Part shown: positions 1-8,035 of the stretch, piece by piece
Position numbering within the stretch: the first letter of the stretch is position 1
Layout: each line of letters begins with the position of its first letter
Source of the DNA: Rhodobiaceae bacterium UBA7378
Lineage (GTDB): Bacteria; Pseudomonadota; Alphaproteobacteria; RS24
Direction: 5' to 3'
Assembly: GCA_002469805.1 (NCBI GenBank)
Contig: DKNW01000140.1
Coordinates: forward strand, 1-28,253
DNA length: 28,253 nt
The notes under the pieces: model-generated
What the model was told of the DNA's origin: nothing
Seen by the model: the letters and a program-made list of their open reading frames with translations, nothing else
Databases searched by the model: none
Made by a program: the position numbers and the translations under genes

Positions 1-158
1 CAGAAAGTCAAAATACCGCCAAACGTCCACCAGTAATTGATGTTTTTCGGCGTCGGGTAGTCGGTAATATTGTCGTGCACAAGCCGCAAAATAGGCAGAC
101 GTGTGTCGAGCCATTTTGAAAAGCCGGTTTCGGGATTATATGTGCTTTCACCACTCAT
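1..158 (-). CDS. petB: Cytochrome b of the bc1 complex, N-terminal part (cut by window edge)
   Basis: Only the first 52 codons lie in the window. Translated from the ATG at 158, the protein has the N-terminal signature of cytochrome b: a WLDTRLPILRLVHD stretch, then DYPTPKN and INYWWTFGG leading into the first membrane helix. Cytochrome b carries hemes bL and bH and the two quinone sites of ubiquinol:cytochrome c reductase in the inner membrane; those parts lie outside the window. The gene starts 9 bases after the petA stop, the usual petA-petB order, so the two are surely cotranscribed. Alphaproteobacteria usually carry petC (cytochrome c1) next, beyond position 1; I cannot see it. The start is fixed by the conserved N-terminus and by the position just after petA. 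Confidence 0.93.
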   Translation of the reverse strand, partial: MSGESTYNPETGFSKWLDTRLPILRLVHDNITDYPTPKNINYWWTFGGILTF

Positions 159-167
159 AAGATGTAC

Positions 168-695
168 CTATCCGATTTTGATGCGTGTATCGCCAACAAA
201 CTCATATGGCGGAATTTCCAGGTTTTTCGGCGCCGGTCCCTTGCGGATCCGACCAGACGTATCGTAATGCGACCCGTGGCACGGGCAAAACCAGCCGTTA
301 AAGTCGCCGGCTTGTCCCAGCGGCACACAGCCCAAATGGGTGCAGATGCCGACCATGACGAGCCATTCATCTTTGGTTACGCGCGCAGCGTCGCCCTCCG
401 GGTCGGGCAGCACATCAAAAGCTACGCTGCGGGCTTCAGCAATTTCTCCTGAGGTACGGCGACGAATAAAAACAGGCTTGCCGCGCCATGTCACCGTGAC
501 ACTCTGACCGGTCTCGATGGCAGATAAATCCACCTCGAGCGACGCTAGCGCCTTAACCGAAGCATCAGGGTTCATCTGGTCGATCAAGGGCCATACGACA
601 TTTGCCGCGCCAACGGCGGCAAAGGCACCGGTTGCCAAATATAGAAAGTCGCGGCGCGTTGGTTCTTCCGAGACTGGTTGTTGTGCGTCAGCCAT
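168..695 (-). CDS. petA: Ubiquinol-cytochrome c reductase, Rieske iron-sulfur subunit
   Basis: A 175-residue Rieske protein, normal length for the family. It moves electrons from ubiquinol to cytochrome c1 through a [2Fe-2S] cluster on the periplasmic face of the inner membrane. Residues 13-18 (TRRDFL) form a twin-arginine motif, followed by a hydrophobic anchor at about 18-37, as expected for a Tat-exported, membrane-anchored Rieske protein. Cluster box 1 is CTHLGC (118-123) and box 2 is CPCHGSHYD (137-145). By family knowledge Cys118, His120, Cys137 and His140 bind the cluster, and Cys123 and Cys139 form the disulfide. I chose the ATG at 695, not the one at 719, because an AAGGAG ribosome binding site sits 6 bases before it. 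petB follows after 9 bases. Confidence 0.97.
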   Translation of the reverse strand: MADAQQPVSEEPTRRDFLYLATGAFAAVGAANVVWPLIDQMNPDASVKALASLEVDLSAIETGQSVTVTWRGKPVFIRRRTSGEIAEARSVAFDVLPDPEGDAARVTKDEWLVMVGICTHLGCVPLGQAGDFNGWFCPCHGSHYDTSGRIRKGPAPKNLEIPPYEFVGDTRIKIG

Positions 696-809
696 CAGTA
701 ACTCCTTATTTCCCCTCACACGACACCCTTATATCCGAGTGTGTATGTTGAGCGCAAATTAGACCCAGTGCGCCCATAACCCTATGTGTCACCGTGTCGC
801 AAGAATACT

Positions 810-860
810 AAAAACCCCGGCGGCTTAGCAGCTTTTTGTGCACCAGCAATATCCGGGGTT
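810..860 (-). terminator. Rho-independent terminator-like hairpin, minus strand
   Basis: Read on the minus strand, AACCCCGG (860-853) pairs perfectly with CCGGGGTT (820-813), and the stem runs straight into five U residues (814-810). The loop is long, about 32 bases. It lies between the siderophore receptor gene and petA, both on the minus strand. It could therefore end the receptor transcript or act as a leader attenuator before petA. The long loop is the weak point. Confidence 0.5.
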
Positions 861-881
861 AACGATAAGCCAATCCACGAA

Positions 882-923
882 AACCTGGAGCCATCGAAAA
901 GGAGGTAAAGATGGCTCCGGGTT
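882..923 (-). terminator. Strong hairpin downstream of the siderophore receptor, probable terminator
   Basis: Two 14-base arms (882-895 and 910-923) pair completely apart from one G-U wobble and enclose a 14-base loop. The hairpin starts 22 bases past the stop codon of the receptor gene. On the minus strand the stem is followed by a short TTTT run, so a rho-independent terminator for the receptor gene is the simplest reading. On the plus strand the loop carries an AAGGAGGT sequence followed by an ATG; see findings. Confidence 0.6.
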
Positions 924-944
924 CCGGCGATAACGGGAGGTTAT

Positions 945-3032
945 TTAAAACTTCTTATATATCGCTAGGCGTGCGTTGAGCGGCTCACCGACCGAAACTT
1001 GGTGCGTGCTATGCGCATGCGGGTAGTACACTTCGTCGGTCAGGTTCTCGATATGAAGCTGCAGAACAATGTCGTCTCGGACATCATAATTTGCGGAGAA
1101 ATCAACACGCTCATAGCTCGGCAATACAGCCGTCGAGCCATCTGAAATGTGCGATTCGCCCTGATGTATAAAACCAAGCCCCAGATTGAGCCGCGGACTC
1201 GCCTGATAAGCACCCCAAATGGTGAATGTGCTATCAGGAATTTCACGGGCATTACTGCCGGAGTTTTCGCCATCAATGTTACTGTAACTCGCCGCCATAT
1301 TGAGGTTTTCGCTCACCTGACCGTTATAGGCCACTTCGATGCCGTCAACCTCCAGATCGCGCTCTTCGGTCTGCTCGGCATTGGCATTGGCTTTGTCGAA
1401 ACGCGTTGATTCAAGCTCGAAATAAGCAATCGAGAACGAGCCGTTAAGCGAATCATATTTGTAACCGATTTCTTTATTCTCAAACGCATCTGGGTCTTCC
1501 AATGCTTCCAACGCGTCCATTTCTTTGAACTGCTCGCCTGAGCGCGGCATAAAGCTCTCGCTATAGCTGGCGTAGAACGAGCTGTTTTCACTTGGCTTAT
1601 AGACAAGACCGGCACGGGGACCGAATTCATCAATATCCTGGGTCCGAGACCCGCCATTTTTGATATCGTCAATCGTGATATCGAAATTGTCGAAACGTCC
1701 ACCCAGCGTAATAATCAGATTATCGGAAATATCGATCTGATCTTGGAAATACAGCGACGTAACTTCGATGTTCGTCTTCGTGCTGTTATTCAGGCTGCTT
1801 GTGAAGTCGAGGCTGGTCGCTGTGTTTGCTGCGACCGGATCACTTGCAGATGTCGTCGTAAACGTCATTGGCCGTGTAACAGTGAATGTCGCCTGATCAT
1901 CTGATGTCGCCGACCAATTTGTGTTGTAACGATAGTTATCGTTATCTGTGTCGATCAATTCAGCACCAACCAGAAGCGTGTGACGATCATGTTCTCTGAT
2001 CAAACTGCCCGAAACCGTCAGGCTTTCGCGAAAAGTTGGGTCCAGATAGCCATCAATAACGACTTCATTGGTAGATGGCAGATAATCCGCAACATAGAGG
2101 TTGCGATAGGTCTTCTCAAAATCGCTGAAGGCGACTGTAAGGTTACCTTTGAGCGTATCAGAGAAATCATGGCTCAAATTACCGCGCCACACATGGGCTT
2201 CCAGCGTCGATGTGTTGATGTCTTTGTCACCAAACACAACGTCCTTGAGCGCTTCGACCGGCTTACCGTCGGCACCCGTTGGAATGCCACGGTCAATAAA
2301 CCGCTGGTGGTCAGCATATTCATAAGACAGGTTCAACGTAGTCGCCGAGCCAAGAGCCATCCGCAAAGTCGGGGTGAACCCAAAGCGATCACCACCGTAA
2401 AAATCACGATCACCTTCCAACTTGTCGCTGTGGAAATTCATCCGTAGTGCCGAATTATCGCTTGTTTCGATATTATAGTCGGCTGAAAAATATAGCCCGG
2501 AGAAGCTATCAGTGCTGAGGCCGGCAGCTCCGAATTCAGACCCCAATTCGGCCTTCTTGCTCACGCGGTTAATAATCCCGCCTGTACCGCCGCGGCCAAA
2601 CAGTAATGAGTTTGCGCCACGTAAGATCTCAACCTGATCCAGATTATACAAAGAACGGTAATATTGAACGTCGTCACGCACACCATCGACAAAGAAATCC
2701 GCCGTCGACCTTACGCCACGAAAAACGATAGAGTCCCGATGCCCCTCGCCTTGTGATGTGTTGACACCCGGCGTATAGCGGCTGATGTCACCAATTGATT
2801 TGAACCCGCGGTCAAAGATCTCGTCACCTGTGAGAATCGACGCACTTTGAGGCACGTTTACGATAGGTGTCGGCGTTTTCAGCGCGTTTACTTGGTCAGA
2901 ATATAAGGTTTTCCCTTTAACAACAACCTCATCAGGCGTATCAGCGTCATACCCGTCAGCTAATGACGGCGTTATCGCTAGGGCTGTTAGAACCAACACA
3001 TTGATCGGTAGATTACGTTTACTCAGTTTCAT
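945..3032 (-). CDS. TonB-dependent siderophore receptor (catecholate-receptor-like)
   Basis: A 695-residue outer-membrane receptor. The N-terminus is a signal peptide (MKLSKRN then a hydrophobic run ending SLA, residues 1-24 or so), followed by a TonB-box-like DEVVVKG. The plug domain shows VPQSASIL, DISRYTPGV, IVFRGVRS, FFVDGVRDD, QVEILRGANSLLFGRG and GGIINRVSKK, the pattern of the siderophore-receptor family that includes Fiu and related catecholate receptors. The rest is a 22-strand beta-barrel by family knowledge; it ends NLTDEVYYPH ... IYKKF with the terminal Phe typical of outer-membrane proteins. The ORF is open up to 3188, but the ATG at 3032 is the real start: it begins the signal peptide and has AGAGGGA before it. 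A near-perfect Fur box lies upstream, so iron starvation should induce it. The exact siderophore cannot be told from sequence. Confidence 0.93.
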   Translation of the reverse strand: MKLSKRNLPINVLVLTALAITPSLADGYDADTPDEVVVKGKTLYSDQVNALKTPTPIVNVPQSASILTGDEIFDRGFKSIGDISRYTPGVNTSQGEGHRDSIVFRGVRSTADFFVDGVRDDVQYYRSLYNLDQVEILRGANSLLFGRGGTGGIINRVSKKAELGSEFGAAGLSTDSFSGLYFSADYNIETSDNSALRMNFHSDKLEGDRDFYGGDRFGFTPTLRMALGSATTLNLSYEYADHQRFIDRGIPTGADGKPVEALKDVVFGDKDINTSTLEAHVWRGNLSHDFSDTLKGNLTVAFSDFEKTYRNLYVADYLPSTNEVVIDGYLDPTFRESLTVSGSLIREHDRHTLLVGAELIDTDNDNYRYNTNWSATSDDQATFTVTRPMTFTTTSASDPVAANTATSLDFTSSLNNSTKTNIEVTSLYFQDQIDISDNLIITLGGRFDNFDITIDDIKNGGSRTQDIDEFGPRAGLVYKPSENSSFYASYSESFMPRSGEQFKEMDALEALEDPDAFENKEIGYKYDSLNGSFSIAYFELESTRFDKANANAEQTEERDLEVDGIEVAYNGQVSENLNMAASYSNIDGENSGSNAREIPDSTFTIWGAYQASPRLNLGLGFIHQGESHISDGSTAVLPSYERVDFSANYDVRDDIVLQLHIENLTDEVYYPHAHSTHQVSVGEPLNARLAIYKKF

Positions 3033-3404
3033 TTTTAATCCCTCTATGGCGATCCGACACTGTCGGCATGCCACCCCAGGGCTATTGAATTTAACCCTTG
3101 GTTCAGCCTCAGGTGGCGAATAATTGAGAATGATTCTTAACTGTACCTGCGAATGATTATCATTATCATAATATTGGGTCAATGGCATTTAGCGTATTTT
3201 TATCCAGCGCCTGAAAAAACAGATGCCCACAATTATTTTTTCCCATCAAACCCGCATAAACCTAGGCGTTCGCGAGTGGGTGCGCATGATTGACAAAAAA
3301 AAACAGCTGAGTGTTTTGACTATCGAACTAGTTTCCTGTTAGGTTGCGACGGAATTTCAACACATCCGCTAATAATTTAACGAATCCGATGAAAGTTTAA
3401 TCAC
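3033..3404. other. Divergent regulatory region between two TonB receptor genes
   Basis: About 370 bases without a convincing gene, between two oppositely oriented TonB receptor starts. It holds the Fur box (3149-3167), a second, weaker Fur-like half site (GAGAATGATT at 3126-3135) and an A-rich stretch near 3296-3304. A possible sigma-70 element for the plus-strand genes is TTGACT (3316-3321) followed after 18 bases by TAGGTT (3340-3345), a weak match at the -10. Another TTGACA at 3290-3295 has no obvious -10 partner. Confidence 0.6.
3149..3167 (-). promoter_or_regulatory. Fur box
   Basis: The 19 bases here match the classical Fur consensus GATAATGATTATCATTATC at 17 positions (my count), with mismatches only at the second and third bases. 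The box lies about 117 bases upstream of the siderophore receptor start, with a degenerate second half site at 3126-3135. In many Rhizobiales and Rhodobacterales iron control is taken over by RirA and Irr; a classical box suggests that this lineage uses Fur as an iron-responsive repressor. It might also affect the divergent operon starting at 3405, whose start codon is about 240 bases away. Confidence 0.9.
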
Positions 3405-5945
3405 ATGTTCAAACCAAATTTGCTGAGCACCATCTCAATTTATGCGATCTCTGCCGGCCTCCCTGTCGCCGCTGTTGCGCAGGATGCCATTGACGAGATC
3501 GTCGTCACCGCACGGAAAAAGGCCGAAAGCCTGCAAGATGTTCCTATCGCCGTGAGCGCGCTTGACGAAAAAATGCTCGATGAACTAGGCGTTGATGTCT
3601 TTACGGATTATCTGCTTCAAATGCCGGGTATTACGGCGGGCGGCTCAGGCCCCGGCCAAAACACAATTTATATTCGCGGCGTTGCATCAACCACACCAAA
3701 CCTGACAACAGCCGGTGTTGCCGGCCTCGCGCCAAATGTGTCGCTCTATCTTGACGAGCAGCCTTTGAGCCAGCCGGGGCGTAACCTTGATGTGTACGCG
3801 GTTGACATGGAGCGTGTGGAAATTCTAGCCGGTCCGCAAGGCACATTATTCGGTGCCAGTTCGCAAGCCGGCGTGGTGCGTTTGATCACCAACAAGCCGC
3901 AAATTGGCGAATACACAAATTATGGCCGTTTTGAATCTGCTTATACGCCCGAAGGCGAACCCAGCGCGAAATTTGAGTTGGTTTCGAATATTCCCGTGAA
4001 CGACAAGTTGGCGGTCCGTACGGTGCTGTATCAGGACAAGCAAGGCGGCTATATCGATAATGTGCGCTCGGTCGACGAAATTTCGATGGCTGATTCTGCG
4101 CGTTTCCGCGCCGCAGGCACAGTGCGAGCAAACGGCACAACGGTTCTGGAAAAGCGTAAGGGTTTCCAGGCAGGCGCAAATTTGTCGGGTGTCGTCTTTA
4201 CTGATGCTGATAATACGGATTTGGTCGAAGACGATATTAATGACACGAGATATCGCGGCATCCGTGCTAGCGCCAAATACGAAGCCGATAACGGCATCAC
4301 CTTACTTGGCTCTATCACCGACCAGAAACTTGAATCAGATGGCGTGTTCTTCGATGACCCGAATAAGGGCGAATACAAAATTTCGCGCTTCCAAAAAGAC
4401 GAAATGACAGACGATTTCACTAATATTAACTGGACGGTAACCGGCGACATTGGTTCGCTGACCGCGCTTTACACTGGCGCGTTGACCGAGCGCGAAACCG
4501 ATCAAGTGGTCGATTACACGGATTATGTGTTCGTCGGCCAATACCTGCCGCATTATGTATGCGACACGACGGTTTCCTACCCAAGCGCCGTGCTTACCGG
4601 CGACACCAAAGCCTCGGGCGGCCTCGCCGGCACACCAACCGGCACTTGCTCGACGCCGGAAAACCGGGTCGACTCATTCAGCGAGCTGACAAATGAATCG
4701 CATGAGATCCGCTTCTCGGGCTTCGTGACAGAAACGATTGATGCCACTTTCGGCGCATTCATGTCAGAGCTTGAACTAAAAGAGCGCAATGACTTCGTGT
4801 ATCTGGGCAGTATTGGCCGCTATGGCGACATCTATCCGGTAAACACAGACGGCATCTCGACCACAGAAAAGTACCCAAGCGGCACCATTTGGCGTAATGA
4901 TGTGACCCGGACCGACGACCAGATGGGCGTGTTTGGTGAAATGACATTTGATGTAATGCCTGACTTGTGGTCCCTAACTTTGGGTGCACGCTACTACGAT
5001 GTTGAAGTGGACCTGAAAGGTAGTGCCCGTGGCGGTGGCTTCCCCGCGAAAGATAACAATGGCGACGGCGTATATCCGGCAGCGGATCTGAACCCTTCGG
5101 CCAACAATCTGACGACCCTATTTAGCGCGTCTGGTGCTGGTCCCGATACGGCATCTGCGGACGGCTGGATTCCAAAAGTCAGCGTTTCGCACACACCAGC
5201 TGAAAACAAACTTTACTACGCGACCTATTCTGAGGGTTTCCGTCCGGGCATTTTGAACCGCCCCGGCGGGACAGTCTCCGGTGGTTATACCGTGCCGTAT
5301 GCGGTGGCAACCGATGAAGTGAAGAACTACGAGCTGGGCTGGAAAATCACATCTGATGACCGCCGATTGCGGTTTAATGGCAATGTATTCTTTGTCGAGA
5401 TCAATGAATTGCAAACCACGATCTTTGATCCAAGCATCGCAAATCTGTTCTTCTCGGAAAATGCAGCGAATGCCGAAGTTATGGGCCTTGAAGGTGATGT
5501 CACTTATCTGCCGGCCAATATTAAAGGCCTAACTGTGACCGGTGCTTTCTCATTCCTCGATTCGGAAGTTAAAGAAGTTCTGGTGCCAACAGAAGACGTT
5601 GAAAAAGGCGCATCGCTGGCCTATGCCCCCGAAGTTCAGCTCAATGTGCGCGCGCGCTATGAGTGGGAACTTGGCAATGGCATGCAGGCGCATGTGATGC
5701 CGTCGGTCATTTATTCTGATAAGCAATATAGCGACATTATTTCGATTAACCGCGATGAGATCGCCAGCTACACGCTGGTCAATCTGAGCGCAGGTATCAC
5801 CAATGATCTGTGGTCGGCAGAGTTCTTCATCGACAACGCGACTGATGAGCACGCTGAGACGGCCCGGAATTTTGTAAATGATGTTGAGCGTATTACACCT
5901 GCGCGTCCGTTGACCTTTGGTCTGCGTTTCGGACGGGACTTTTAA
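3405..5945 (+). CDS. TonB-dependent receptor (Caulobacter/sphingomonad type)
   Basis: An 846-residue outer-membrane receptor. Residues 1-26 are a signal peptide ending AVAQ; DEIVVTA (30-36) is the TonB-box-like segment found in the large receptor families of Caulobacterales and sphingomonads. The plug follows: LQDVPIAVSAL, IYIRGVAS, VSLYLDEQPL, MERVEILAGPQGTLFGASSQAG and VRLITNKP. The barrel ends PLTFGLRFGRDF with a terminal Phe. This receptor class commonly imports non-iron organic compounds, and no Fur box lies close to its start. The stop is 21 bases before a TPR-sulfotransferase gene, and the same-strand run continues with a BCCT transporter, MarR regulator and hydrolase, so it probably opens that operon. 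Ribosome binding is weak (GAAAG well upstream). The substrate is unknown; pairing with an inner-membrane carrier and an esterase suggests a conjugated small molecule. Confidence 0.93.
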   Translation: MFKPNLLSTISIYAISAGLPVAAVAQDAIDEIVVTARKKAESLQDVPIAVSALDEKMLDELGVDVFTDYLLQMPGITAGGSGPGQNTIYIRGVASTTPNLTTAGVAGLAPNVSLYLDEQPLSQPGRNLDVYAVDMERVEILAGPQGTLFGASSQAGVVRLITNKPQIGEYTNYGRFESAYTPEGEPSAKFELVSNIPVNDKLAVRTVLYQDKQGGYIDNVRSVDEISMADSARFRAAGTVRANGTTVLEKRKGFQAGANLSGVVFTDADNTDLVEDDINDTRYRGIRASAKYEADNGITLLGSITDQKLESDGVFFDDPNKGEYKISRFQKDEMTDDFTNINWTVTGDIGSLTALYTGALTERETDQVVDYTDYVFVGQYLPHYVCDTTVSYPSAVLTGDTKASGGLAGTPTGTCSTPENRVDSFSELTNESHEIRFSGFVTETIDATFGAFMSELELKERNDFVYLGSIGRYGDIYPVNTDGISTTEKYPSGTIWRNDVTRTDDQMGVFGEMTFDVMPDLWSLTLGARYYDVEVDLKGSARGGGFPAKDNNGDGVYPAADLNPSANNLTTLFSASGAGPDTASADGWIPKVSVSHTPAENKLYYATYSEGFRPGILNRPGGTVSGGYTVPYAVATDEVKNYELGWKITSDDRRLRFNGNVFFVEINELQTTIFDPSIANLFFSENAANAEVMGLEGDVTYLPANIKGLTVTGAFSFLDSEVKEVLVPTEDVEKGASLAYAPEVQLNVRARYEWELGNGMQAHVMPSVIYSDKQYSDIISINRDEIASYTLVNLSAGITNDLWSAEFFIDNATDEHAETARNFVNDVERITPARPLTFGLRFGRDF

Positions 5946-5966
5946 TTCGGATTACCAAGGGCTGAA

Positions 5967-8027
5967 ATGCACGCTGGGAATGTTCAAAGTTTAATGGAGG
6001 CGGGAGATTTTTCTGCCGCCTCCAACATTCTGGCAAACCAGCTTGCTGCATTGGATGCCGGCAATCATGCGCAAAATAACACCCATACAAATGATACAGA
6101 TGGCGCGACAAGCCTGGACACGAAGCGCGAACGCATCGAGGCTCTCTATTTAAGCGCCGTGTGCGCCCGCTATCAGGATGATTTTTCCAGAGCGCGGGGC
6201 TTTATCCAAAACATCTTTGATATCGAGCCCTTTTTGGGGCGCGGATTTTTGGAAGAGGCCCATATTTGCCGCGCCGAAGGCAAAGCGCGCGAAGCTCTGA
6301 GCAATTACCAACGTGCGAGCGAAGCAAACCCCGCAATTCTGGCGGCGTGGCGTGAACAGATAAAAATTCTCGACGCCAGCGACCAGGCAGCCATGGCTGG
6401 ATATGCACGCTCCGAACTGGCCTATTATGAAAGCCTGCCAGCGGATGTTTTGCGCGCGCACCATTTATTGAATGAAGGCCGATTGTTGAAGGCCGAACAG
6501 CAAATCAAAGAATTTTTGCAAAACGACCCAAAAAATGTCGACGCCATGACCCTGCTAGCCAATATATCGGCCCGCGTTGGTGCGTATGAGGAAGCTGAGT
6601 ATTTGCTGGAAAGCGCGCTCATATTTGCACCCGACAATCGACGCGTCATGAAAGATTATATTTTGGCGATGCGCAAACAGCAGAAATTCAGCAAATCATC
6701 TGAGATGTGCGCACGCCTTGTCGCTTTAGCACCGGACGATACCAGCGCCCTGTTTCAACAATCCATCGAGCACATGCAGCACGGAAATAATCAGGCCGCG
6801 ATTGATGGTATTGATGCACTTCTCGAAAACGAGCCACACAACCCAGCTTTTCTGATTTTGCGCGGACATATTCAAAAAGCGCTGGGCAAGCAGGACGAGG
6901 CCGTGCGTGCGTATCAGAGCGCAATTTCGGTGCGCAATGATAATGGGCAGGCTTTCTACGCGCTCGCCAATTTGAAAACCTACACCTTCTCCGATGACGA
7001 AATCATTGTCATGAAAGCCCTACTTGAAGATGGCCGCTGCGCGATAGACGATCGCATTCATCTGCATTTTGGTTTGGCCGCAGCTTATGAAAAAACTGGC
7101 GTTATCGATGCGGCGTTTACCCACTACCAAGAAGGCAACCGTCTGAAGCGAGCGCAAAGCCGGTATACATGCGCGGTGATGCACGACGAACTGCAACGCC
7201 AACAAACCGAATGCACGCCCGCACTTTTCGATGCGCAACGCGATAAGGGCTGGGCCGCCCCCGACCCTATTTTTATCGTCGGGTTGCCGCGTGCCGGATC
7301 AACGCTGATTGAACAAATTCTCGCCTCGCATAGCCAGATCGACGGTACGCTTGAATTGCCGAACATTCTAAGCCTGTCACGAAAACTACAAAATCAGGCG
7401 CAACAAAATCAGGGGGCTAAAAGCGCGAACAGCTATCCGGCTAATTTGCACGAATTAAGCGCCGAACAACTTTCAGATTTCGGTCGAAGCTTCATTGAAG
7501 ACACCAAAATGCACCGTCAAGACGCACCGTTTTTCACCGACAAAATGCCGAATAATTTCCGCCATATCGGTCTTATCCATCTGATTTTACCGAATGCCAA
7601 AATTATCGACGCGAGGCGCGACCCGATGGATTGTTGTTTTTCCGGTTTCAAACAGCTTTTCGCACAAGGCCAGGAATTTACCTATGGGCTGACGGAGATC
7701 GGGCAATATTATGCCGATTATGTGTCGCTAATGGATCATTGGCATCGCGTATTGCCGGGCAAAATCCTGCACGTTCAGCACGAAGACGTGATAGACGATT
7801 TAGAAGGCCAAGTGACCCGCATGCTGGATTATCTGGGTCTGCCCTTTGAGGATTCCTGTCTCGAATTTCATACAACCGAGCGCGCGGTGCGCACCGCTAG
7901 CTCATCTCAGGTGCGCGAGCCATTAAACCGCAAAGGTGTCGGCGCATGGCGCCCGTTTGACGCACATTTAGACCCGCTTAAAGAAGCCCTCGGGACGCAC
8001 TATCGGGCCGAAAATTATTTCAGTTAG
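5967..8027 (+). CDS. TPR-repeat sulfotransferase (Sulfotransfer_3-like)
   Basis: A 686-residue two-part protein with no signal peptide, so probably cytoplasmic. Residues from about 1 to 345 are alpha-helical TPR-like repeats with the usual Ala, Gly, Tyr and Leu spacing (for example LLANISARVGAYEEAEYLL and LILRGHIQKALGKQDEAV). Residues about 430-680 are a P-loop-like sulfotransferase: FIVGLPRAGSTLIEQ has the 5'-phosphosulfate-binding loop around Gly439, ARRDPMDCC (549-557) matches the 3'-phosphate-binding segment, and the RKG loop is at 655-657. Such enzymes move sulfate from PAPS to a hydroxyl group; the catalytic part resembles tyrosylprotein sulfotransferases, and TPRs commonly bind proteins or peptides. 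The gene begins 21 bases after the TonB receptor with AAGGG before its ATG, and the BCCT gene follows after 8 bases. The acceptor is unknown. Confidence 0.9.
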   Translation: MHAGNVQSLMEAGDFSAASNILANQLAALDAGNHAQNNTHTNDTDGATSLDTKRERIEALYLSAVCARYQDDFSRARGFIQNIFDIEPFLGRGFLEEAHICRAEGKAREALSNYQRASEANPAILAAWREQIKILDASDQAAMAGYARSELAYYESLPADVLRAHHLLNEGRLLKAEQQIKEFLQNDPKNVDAMTLLANISARVGAYEEAEYLLESALIFAPDNRRVMKDYILAMRKQQKFSKSSEMCARLVALAPDDTSALFQQSIEHMQHGNNQAAIDGIDALLENEPHNPAFLILRGHIQKALGKQDEAVRAYQSAISVRNDNGQAFYALANLKTYTFSDDEIIVMKALLEDGRCAIDDRIHLHFGLAAAYEKTGVIDAAFTHYQEGNRLKRAQSRYTCAVMHDELQRQQTECTPALFDAQRDKGWAAPDPIFIVGLPRAGSTLIEQILASHSQIDGTLELPNILSLSRKLQNQAQQNQGAKSANSYPANLHELSAEQLSDFGRSFIEDTKMHRQDAPFFTDKMPNNFRHIGLIHLILPNAKIIDARRDPMDCCFSGFKQLFAQGQEFTYGLTEIGQYYADYVSLMDHWHRVLPGKILHVQHEDVIDDLEGQVTRMLDYLGLPFEDSCLEFHTTERAVRTASSSQVREPLNRKGVGAWRPFDAHLDPLKEALGTHYRAENYFS

Positions 8028-8035
8028 GGAAGATT

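Noticed and set aside
1980..2447. 155-codon open frame on the plus strand
   Set aside because: It is antisense to the barrel part of the siderophore receptor and shows no features of its own.
3033..3188. Longer N-terminus for the siderophore receptor from an ATG at 3188
   Set aside because: It would put 52 non-conserved residues before a clear signal peptide and would translate through the Fur box; the ATG at 3032 has a ribosome binding site.
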